21,323 bases of DNA. It comes from Dehalococcoidales bacterium (GTDB lineage: Bacteria > Chloroflexota > Dehalococcoidia > Dehalococcoidales > UBA5760). The position numbers and the translations under genes are program-made. Position 1 is the first letter of the stretch, and each line of letters starts with the position of its first letter. The stretch spans positions 1 through 21,323 of the forward strand of contig JAQTTS010000007.1 of the NCBI GenBank assembly GCA_028710655.1, in the 5' to 3' direction. Below the pieces are notes generated by a model. That model was not told the origin of the DNA. It made no database searches and was given only the letters and a program-made list of their open reading frames with translations. Positions 13,397-18,961 of this stretch are shown here, piece after piece.

Positions 13397-13665
13397 TACG
13401 TAATATTATCAGCAATGCTCAGGATATGGATACGGTGCCTGAGATAAGATGGGAACTCCGTATTGATGGGGATGTACTCAGGCTCATCGGTAATGATGGG
13501 GTGACGGAAAGCAAAGTCTTGTCAATATACAAGACGGGGGTTATGTATCGCCATCGGAATGTCAGGCTTGCTGGATTTGAGTGCAATAATGTGGGGCAGA
13601 TAAGGGAGTATACTTCGCCTGCTGAAGCACACAGTAGCCATGCGCACAGCAGGAGGGCGAGATGA
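13393..13665 (+). CDS. Small protein, unknown function (90 aa)
   Basis: ATG 13393 overlaps the upstream stop (ATGA), with GGGAGGAAG just before it. The N-terminal two thirds are beta-rich (PEIRWELRIDGDVLRLIGND, VLSIYKTGVMYRHRNVRL). The end is a His/Arg-rich tail (HSSHAHSRRAR). Its stop overlaps the next start. No family is recognised. Confidence 0.65.
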   Translation: MIRNIISNAQDMDTVPEIRWELRIDGDVLRLIGNDGVTESKVLSIYKTGVMYRHRNVRLAGFECNNVGQIREYTSPAEAHSSHAHSRRAR

Positions 13666-13913
13666 AGCTGAGGGATGAGGAAGAAAGGAAGCTGGTACGG
13701 GAGCTTGCCATTCAGGATGAGTCGTTTCATGGGCTTATCACCCTGTTGTCTTTTCATGGGGTGAAGAATAGGCTCAACCCTGTCGATGTGGTTACTGATG
13801 TCACCAACAGCATGCTCACCCACTTGGCAGCCCGGGTCATCACGTTGGAGGAGCAGGTGGAGACGCTGCGGAATGAAATGATACGCCAACGTGTGAATGG
13901 GAAGGAGGAGTAG
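13662..13913 (+). CDS. Helical protein, unknown function (83 aa)
   Basis: ATG 13662 overlaps the upstream TGA, with GGAGGGCGAG ahead. It is all-helical and charged, ending in a heptad-like stretch (VITLEEQVETLRNEMIRQRV) that could dimerise. It directly precedes the Sak4-like ATPase, whose ribosome site GGAGGAG is formed by the last codons of this gene. Confidence 0.65.
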   Translation: MKLRDEEERKLVRELAIQDESFHGLITLLSFHGVKNRLNPVDVVTDVTNSMLTHLAARVITLEEQVETLRNEMIRQRVNGKEE

Positions 13914-13914
13914 G

Positions 13915-14658
13915 ATGCCGAAGGGATTTGAACGGGCAACGACCAATAGTGTACGCAGGCTGATAGCCAGAATAGGTGGGTTGGAGAAATGTGGCAAGAC
14001 CCACTTTGCCCTTACAGCACCGGCTCCTATAGGGCTTCTGGATATGGACAGGGGGTTGGAGGGCGTCGTGGAGAAGTTTGCTGGTGACAAGGAGATATAC
14101 ACTACCAACTTCCGCAGTATGCCAAGCCGTAACCAAGCCGATTGGGAACGGCGCTGGGGCAGGTTCAAGGAGTGTTTCCATACGCTGCTGGGCGACAGTA
14201 CCATACGCACCGTGGTGATGGACACTGACACTGAGGCGTGGGAGATGGCGCGGCTGGCGATACTGGGCAAGCTCACCCAGGTGAAGCCCCACCACTATGG
14301 CACAGTCAATGCCGAGTTCCGTGAACTGATTGATGCGGCCTTCTCCACGGACAAGAACCTCATCCTCATCTGTAAATACAAGAAGCAGTATGTGGACAGG
14401 AGTGGGGGCAAGAGTGATGATGCCAAGTGGAATGGGCATTATGAGGCGTCAGGGTTCAATGACCTGCCCTTCCTCGTGCAAGTGAATCTTCGTGCAAGGA
14501 TGTATTCGGTGGAAGGGGAGAACACCCCCGTCATCGAGGTGGTGAACTGCCGCCACAACCTTGCGGTCAAGGGAGAGAAGTTTGAGGACATCATGGCCAG
14601 TTTCCCGTTTGTCGCCAGTGCGGTGATCGAGGGGACGGACGTGAGTGACTGGGAGTGA
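13915..14658 (+). CDS. Sak4-like RecA-fold ATPase (phage ssDNA annealing/recombination)
   Basis: ATG 13915 follows GAAGGAGGAG; an ATG six codons earlier is less well placed. It has a compact RecA-like core: Walker A is GLEKCGKT (residues 22-29), then IGLLDMDRGLEGVVEKF, Walker B is IRTVVMDTDTEAW, and NLILICKYKKQYVD is a sensor strand. At 247 aa it has the single-core size of the Sak4 group of phage recombinases (the AAA_24 type of NTPase). Known members aid single-strand annealing with a partner SSB. Clustering with a PD-(D/E)XK nuclease, an ERCC4 nuclease and PolA supports this. Assignment to Sak4 rather than another RecA-like NTPase is moderately sure. Confidence 0.8.
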   Translation: MPKGFERATTNSVRRLIARIGGLEKCGKTHFALTAPAPIGLLDMDRGLEGVVEKFAGDKEIYTTNFRSMPSRNQADWERRWGRFKECFHTLLGDSTIRTVVMDTDTEAWEMARLAILGKLTQVKPHHYGTVNAEFRELIDAAFSTDKNLILICKYKKQYVDRSGGKSDDAKWNGHYEASGFNDLPFLVQVNLRARMYSVEGENTPVIEVVNCRHNLAVKGEKFEDIMASFPFVASAVIEGTDVSDWE

Positions 14659-14667
14659 GGTAGAGTG

Positions 14668-14889
14668 ATGCAAAGGGTATGGTACTGGATACGCAGGCGG
14701 TTGCCGCAGCCTATACGCCATTGGCTTCTGAAGCGCCAAGTCAATAAGGGCATACGGGTACTGGATGCCATGGACTGGCATATGCGTGAGGCTGGGTGGA
14801 CCCGGCAGGAGAGGAGGCGGTACTGGAGGGAGTTCACCAAGCGTCAGGAGATACGAACCAGTGAGTTGAACAGGCTCACGATACAGTGA
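14668..14889 (+). CDS. Basic small protein (73 aa)
   Basis: ATG 14668 has GAGGT 6 bases upstream; a GTG one codon before is the alternative. It is very rich in Arg and Trp (RVWYWIRRRLPQPIRHWLLK, then GWTRQERRRYWREFTKRQE), which suggests nucleic-acid or membrane-surface contact. No family is recognised. Confidence 0.6.
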   Translation: MQRVWYWIRRRLPQPIRHWLLKRQVNKGIRVLDAMDWHMREAGWTRQERRRYWREFTKRQEIRTSELNRLTIQ

Positions 14890-14900
14890 GGGAGGGGAGT

Positions 14901-15080
14901 ATGGCAGACTACGTGGTGTCTGGGGTATTGACGGTAATGGCCGCATACGGGGCAGACAGAGCCTTCACCCATGGTGACATCCCTGTGTATTGGCTATTCG
15001 TAATGGCAGCAGTGTTGGGGCTGCTGGACATCATACTTTCAATACGGGATAAGCGCAGGGGGAACCGTGATTCAGATTGA
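14901..15080 (+). CDS. Two-helix membrane protein (59 aa)
   Basis: ATG 14901 follows GGGAGGGGAG. Two hydrophobic helices (DYVVSGVLTVMAAYGA and YWLFVMAAVLGLLDIILSI) are joined by a short loop and followed by a basic end (RDKRRGNRDSD). It overlaps the ERCC4 nuclease start by 14 bases. Its presence inside a DNA-metabolism operon is unexplained. Confidence 0.6.
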   Translation: MADYVVSGVLTVMAAYGADRAFTHGDIPVYWLFVMAAVLGLLDIILSIRDKRRGNRDSD

Positions 15081-15789
15081 CAACCGCACAGGGAGCAAGG
15101 AGCTGTTCCCCCTGTTCCCACGGGGTAGCGCCCGTCTCACGAGGCTGGAGTATGCCGACCTCTCATTCATGGGCATTGGTGAGGACAGTGCCGTGGCAGT
15201 GGGCGTGGAGAGGAAGCGTATAGGGGACTTTATTAACTCCATGGCTACGGGCAGGCTGAGTGGGCATCAGTTACGCGGTCTGCTCAACTCCTACCATTAC
15301 GTCTACCTTGTCATTGAGGGGATATTCAGGGCGAATCCAAGCAATGGGATGCTGGAAGTGTGGAGGCGAGGGGGGTGGACAGAGTACTTGGCCGGAAGGA
15401 GACAGTTTATGGCCAAGGATATCTGGGCATACATGAACACGCTGGAGATAGTCTGCGGGGTGCACTGTTACCACTGCGCACAACCCACTGACACGGTGCA
15501 CTACGTATTGGCACTGCACCAATGGTGGGCGAAGGAGTATGAGGAGCACCGGAGTCACCTGGCACCGAACACCGGGCGTGATGTGCAGTTGCTCAAGGCC
15601 ACGGTGGTGAGGCGCATGGCGGCGCAGTTGGACGGAGTGGGATGGGAGAGGGCGAAGGCGATAGATCAGGTGTTTGGGAGTATGGAGGCACTGGTGAGGG
15701 CGAGTGAGGGGGAGCTGCGTGAGGTTGAGGGGATAGGGAAGAAGTTGGCGGCCAGTATTGTTAACCAGTTACATGGAGGTGGGGCGTAA
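15067..15789 (+). CDS. ERCC4 (XPF/Mus81-type) structure-specific nuclease with helix-hairpin-helix tail (240 aa)
   Basis: Start is GTG 15067, with GGGGGA 4 bases upstream; no ATG fits. The nuclease domain shows IDNRTGSKEL at the N-terminus and the signature GVERKRIGDF (E48-R49-K50). D5, E28 and D31 are placed to complete the metal site. The C-terminus has two helix-hairpin-helix motifs: LDGVGWERAKAIDQVFGSME and REVEGIGKKLAASI. Such enzymes cut flaps and branched junctions, and one polypeptide with both parts matches the archaeal and phage minimal form. It would resolve structures made during phage recombination or replication. It overlaps the next gene by one base (TAATG). Confidence 0.85.
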   Translation: MIQIDNRTGSKELFPLFPRGSARLTRLEYADLSFMGIGEDSAVAVGVERKRIGDFINSMATGRLSGHQLRGLLNSYHYVYLVIEGIFRANPSNGMLEVWRRGGWTEYLAGRRQFMAKDIWAYMNTLEIVCGVHCYHCAQPTDTVHYVLALHQWWAKEYEEHRSHLAPNTGRDVQLLKATVVRRMAAQLDGVGWERAKAIDQVFGSMEALVRASEGELREVEGIGKKLAASIVNQLHGGGA

Positions 15790-15950
15790 TGAGTGGGTGC
15801 AATGAGAGAGAAGTGAAGCCAGTAAGGGGGCATATTGGTTGCCCCAAGGCAGGTGACAGGTACTATAACCGGGTGACCAAGCAAGTTGAGGTGGCCTTGG
15901 AGGACATGGACGTGCGTGTGCTTATCATTGACTCGGAAGGGGGAGAGTGA
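15789..15950 (+). CDS. Small protein, unknown function (53 aa)
   Basis: ATG 15789 shares its A with the upstream TAA, and the stop shares its A with the next ATG (TGATG). The coupling on both sides argues for translation. The sequence (MSGCNEREVKPVRGHIGCPK, then GDRYYNRVTKQVEVALEDMD) looks like a small beta protein with two cysteines 15 residues apart. No family is recognised. Confidence 0.6.
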   Translation: MSGCNEREVKPVRGHIGCPKAGDRYYNRVTKQVEVALEDMDVRVLIIDSEGGE

Positions 15951-16531
15951 TGCGGCCATGCCCAGAGCATGATATCTTGGCCTGCCCCATGGTGCGGGTG
16001 AACCGGGTGAAGGGGAATGGGCCTGTACCATGCTCCATCATGCTTGTTGGTGAGGCACCGGGCAAGACCGAGGATGGCAGGGGTAAGCCGTTCATTGGGA
16101 AGTCTGGGAGTGAGTTGGACTTCCTCTATCTGGGGAAGTGTGCCCAGTTGAGTAGGGATAAGGTGTACGCGAGTAATCTGGTGAAATGCCGGACTAATGA
16201 CAAAGATCGTGACCCGAATATGGGTGAGATTGAGGCATGTACCCATTTGCTGTGGGATGAGTTGAGGGCTGTACGCCCACGGTATATTGGCACTGTGGGC
16301 AGGATAGCCACGAGCTGGTTTCTGCCAGACGCTAAGATGGATAAGATGCATGGGTTTGGGTATGCGTGGCCGGAAGGCACTGGTGTTACGATCATGCCCC
16401 TCTACCATCCGGCATACGGACTGCACAACACCCCCATGATGAGGCACATTATGGGTGACTTCGAGAGGTTTGGGCGCATGGTGCGCGGAGATGCCAGTGT
16501 ACTCTGGCAGGAGAAAAGAGGATTGGTATGA
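15950..16531 (+). CDS. Family 4-like uracil-DNA glycosylase (193 aa)
   Basis: ATG 15950 overlaps the preceding TGA, with GGGGGAGAG upstream. Motif A is GEAPGKTEDGRGKPFIGKSG (from residue 34) and motif B is PLYHPAYGL (H153). Both are diagnostic of the UDG superfamily, family 4 or 5, which removes uracil from DNA. Cysteines C80 (NLVKC) and C97 (EAC) match two ligands of the family 4 iron-sulphur cluster. The N-terminal pair is C4 and C12, wider than the usual CxxC, so the cluster may be altered. Its place just ahead of PolA suggests repair-coupled replication, or defence against uracil misincorporation. Confidence 0.85.
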   Translation: MRPCPEHDILACPMVRVNRVKGNGPVPCSIMLVGEAPGKTEDGRGKPFIGKSGSELDFLYLGKCAQLSRDKVYASNLVKCRTNDKDRDPNMGEIEACTHLLWDELRAVRPRYIGTVGRIATSWFLPDAKMDKMHGFGYAWPEGTGVTIMPLYHPAYGLHNTPMMRHIMGDFERFGRMVRGDASVLWQEKRGLV

Positions 16532-16767
16532 AAGTAGGCAAGGTGTTTGATATTGACAGCGCCCCCGTGGTGTTCGTGCTACTAAGGCGGGGAGCCACGG
16601 TAGGGTACATGCGCATCACCCGTGTGGTGGAGTTAAGCCACATCCCTAATGGTGCATGGGTGAGTTATGCGGAAGGGGTGTGTGAGTCTGGGCTTGGCTT
16701 GCAGTGGGACATGGTGGGACTGATGGAGGGGGGTGTGGTATGCGCACACGGAAGCACGACACAGTGA
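16528..16767 (+). CDS. Small beta-rich protein (79 aa)
   Basis: ATG 16528 overlaps the UDG stop (ATGA). Probably beta-rich (KVGKVFDIDSAPVVFVLLRR, ATVGYMRITRVVELSHIP), with a Gly-rich end. The last 28 bases overlap the next gene. No family is recognised. Confidence 0.6.
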   Translation: MKVGKVFDIDSAPVVFVLLRRGATVGYMRITRVVELSHIPNGAWVSYAEGVCESGLGLQWDMVGLMEGGVVCAHGSTTQ

Positions 16768-17021
16768 CAATAGGCACTGCTCCGGTGCTTACCAAAGCAC
16801 CCAAAGGGTTGCACAAGGGTGAGTATATGTGGGTGTATACGCATGGTAGTGACAAGTACATAGCCTGTGGAAACTTGGCACGTATACTCTCATGGAGTAT
16901 CAGGAGTGGGGATAGGGTGACATTCTGGTTCAGGAAACACCCGGTGCTACTGTATTGGGATGCCCCAAGCAGTAAGACATCTTATCAGTGGCGTATTGAG
17001 CGATGGGAGAGGGCGGCATGA
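16740..17021 (+). CDS. Small protein, unknown function (93 aa)
   Basis: ATG 16740 has GGAGGGGGG 6 bases upstream and overlaps the previous gene by 28 bases. The protein is basic and aromatic (KGLHKGEYMWVYTHGSDKYI, DRVTFWFRKHPVLLYWDAPS). It overlaps the polymerase start at ATGA. No family is recognised; position suggests a polymerase accessory, which is only a guess. Confidence 0.6.
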   Translation: MRTRKHDTVTIGTAPVLTKAPKGLHKGEYMWVYTHGSDKYIACGNLARILSWSIRSGDRVTFWFRKHPVLLYWDAPSSKTSYQWRIERWERAA

Positions 17022-18961
17022 GACTGGTGGCAGTGGATACGGAGACAGTAAGGGGTGAGCCGTGGAGTGTGCAGATGGCTACAGAGGAGACGCCCACTGG
17101 GGAGATGTTTATGTGTGCCCTTCCTGAGCACATGGCCATTGTACGCGCCACTCTCCAAGACCCCAACACTCTCACCATACTCCACAATGCCAAGTTTGAT
17201 CTGCGCATCCTGAGTGCCGTGGGGGTCAGCCCTGCCCATTGCCACTGTAGTATGCAGCTGGCCTATCTGGTGGGGGAGTTGCGCCTGAGCCTGAAAGTGT
17301 TGGCCTACCGCATCGCCGGTATCCAGATGAGGACGTATAGGGAAGTGACGAGGGAAGCGACACAGGCCAAGGCCAAGGAGTATCTGGAGAGGGTGGTGGG
17401 TATGGAGTGGCCTGACCCAGACGCCATCGTGGAAACAAAGCGTGATGGCACATACCACGTCAAGCAGCCACAGAACATAGCCAAGAAAGTGGCCAGACTC
17501 ATCAAGAAGCACTCTGTTGACCCCAGCATAGACCTCTATGACAAGTGGCATATCATTGACGAAGATGGGGGGAGGAGGCAGGTGGAGGATGCCATAGGGC
17601 GTATGGAGGAGGCGTATCTGGACGAGGTGGAGTGGGAAGTGGCCTATGCCTATGCCCTGCTCGATGCTGAGGCGACATTGGCCATATACCCTTACCTGTG
17701 GGATAGGCTGGTGGCATTGGGCATGGAGGATGTGTTTGAGTTGGACATGGCCATGCTCCCCATGGTCATGGAGATGGAGGACAATGGGATACTGCTGGAC
17801 GTGAGCGTGCTTGAGGAATTGGGCAGGGAGCTGGATGTGCTGGCAGAGGATACCCAGACCGACATCAACTATATGGCCGGGAGGTATGTCAACCCAAGAA
17901 GCAGTCAGCAAGTGGTGGAGCTGTTGCAGGATGAGGGGATATTCACGAATATGGAGGAGAGTACGGATGCCAGCGTACTCGACCAGTTCCGTGAGTATCC
18001 TATTGTGGGCAAGATACAGGACTACCGGGCGTATACCAAGCTACAGGCGACATATGTACGTGGGTTGGCGAAGCAGGTACGGGCTGATGGCAGGGTGCAT
18101 ACCCGTTACTCTACCACGCGCACAGAGACAGGGCGATTGGCATCCAGTGATCCTAATCTGCAAAATTTACCGGTAAGGACGGAGCTTGGAAGGAGGATAC
18201 GTGAGGCGTTTGTTGCAGAGTCCGGGTGTAGCCTACTCGCCATAGACCTGTCCCAGATCGAATTGCGCATGGCAGCGCATATGAGCCAAGACCCAACCAT
18301 GCTCGACATCTACCATAATGATGGGGACATCCACATGACCACTGCCTGCCACATGTTTGGACTACCCCCTGAGCAGATAGATGACTACAAACACCGGAAG
18401 CCGGCCAAGAAGGTGAACTTCCAGACCATCTACCTGACCTCACCACAAGGGTTGCTTACGGCATTTCAGCATGAGGGGTTGACTGAGTTTGGGTTGGAGG
18501 ACTGTGCTGGGTTCTTGGATAGTTGGAGGCAGACCTACCCAGGATTCTTTGACTGGGTGGAGGAGATCAAGGCAGAGGCACGGCGCACTGGCATGGTGCG
18601 GGATATGTTCGGGAGAGTGCGATTCACCCCGGAGATAGATTCAAGCCTGAAGTATGTGAGGGAGGCGGGCATACGGCAGGCAGTCAATGCGCCTATTCAG
18701 TCCGGGGCGGGTGGCATACTGAAAGTGGCTATGAAGAAGATACACCCACTTGCCTGCGAGTGGTCACGGCTGGGGGTAGTGTGTCGGCCCCTGCTACAGG
18801 TACACGATGAGCTTATATTCGAGGTTGAGGATGACTACCTTGACCCTATTGCCATCCAGTTCCATGAGGCCATGGTGAGTGCGGTGGAGCTGACCGTACC
18901 CATACGTGCGGATGTGGAAGTGGGGAAGAATTGGAAAGAACTGAAGGGGTATGAGCTATGA
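17018..18961 (+). CDS. polA: Family A DNA polymerase with 3'-5' exonuclease (647 aa)
   Basis: ATG 17018 overlaps the upstream TGA, with GAGGGCGG ahead. The exonuclease domain is intact: VDTET (D7, E9), HNAKFD and YALLDAEAT carry the metal-binding acids. The polymerase domain has TETGRLASSDPNLQNLPVRT, motif A DLSQIELR (D410), motif B RKPAKKVNFQTIY (R460, K464, F468, Y472) and motif C VHDE (596-598). No 5' nuclease domain is present, as in T7-like and other phage PolA enzymes. In motif B the Gly expected after NF is Gln and the Gly after IY is Leu (NFQTIYLTS), an unusual O-helix. Phe468 predicts discrimination against dideoxynucleotides. It overlaps the methyltransferase start (ATGA). It should be the phage replicase. 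Confidence 0.93.
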   Translation: MRLVAVDTETVRGEPWSVQMATEETPTGEMFMCALPEHMAIVRATLQDPNTLTILHNAKFDLRILSAVGVSPAHCHCSMQLAYLVGELRLSLKVLAYRIAGIQMRTYREVTREATQAKAKEYLERVVGMEWPDPDAIVETKRDGTYHVKQPQNIAKKVARLIKKHSVDPSIDLYDKWHIIDEDGGRRQVEDAIGRMEEAYLDEVEWEVAYAYALLDAEATLAIYPYLWDRLVALGMEDVFELDMAMLPMVMEMEDNGILLDVSVLEELGRELDVLAEDTQTDINYMAGRYVNPRSSQQVVELLQDEGIFTNMEESTDASVLDQFREYPIVGKIQDYRAYTKLQATYVRGLAKQVRADGRVHTRYSTTRTETGRLASSDPNLQNLPVRTELGRRIREAFVAESGCSLLAIDLSQIELRMAAHMSQDPTMLDIYHNDGDIHMTTACHMFGLPPEQIDDYKHRKPAKKVNFQTIYLTSPQGLLTAFQHEGLTEFGLEDCAGFLDSWRQTYPGFFDWVEEIKAEARRTGMVRDMFGRVRFTPEIDSSLKYVREAGIRQAVNAPIQSGAGGILKVAMKKIHPLACEWSRLGVVCRPLLQVHDELIFEVEDDYLDPIAIQFHEAMVSAVELTVPIRADVEVGKNWKELKGYEL

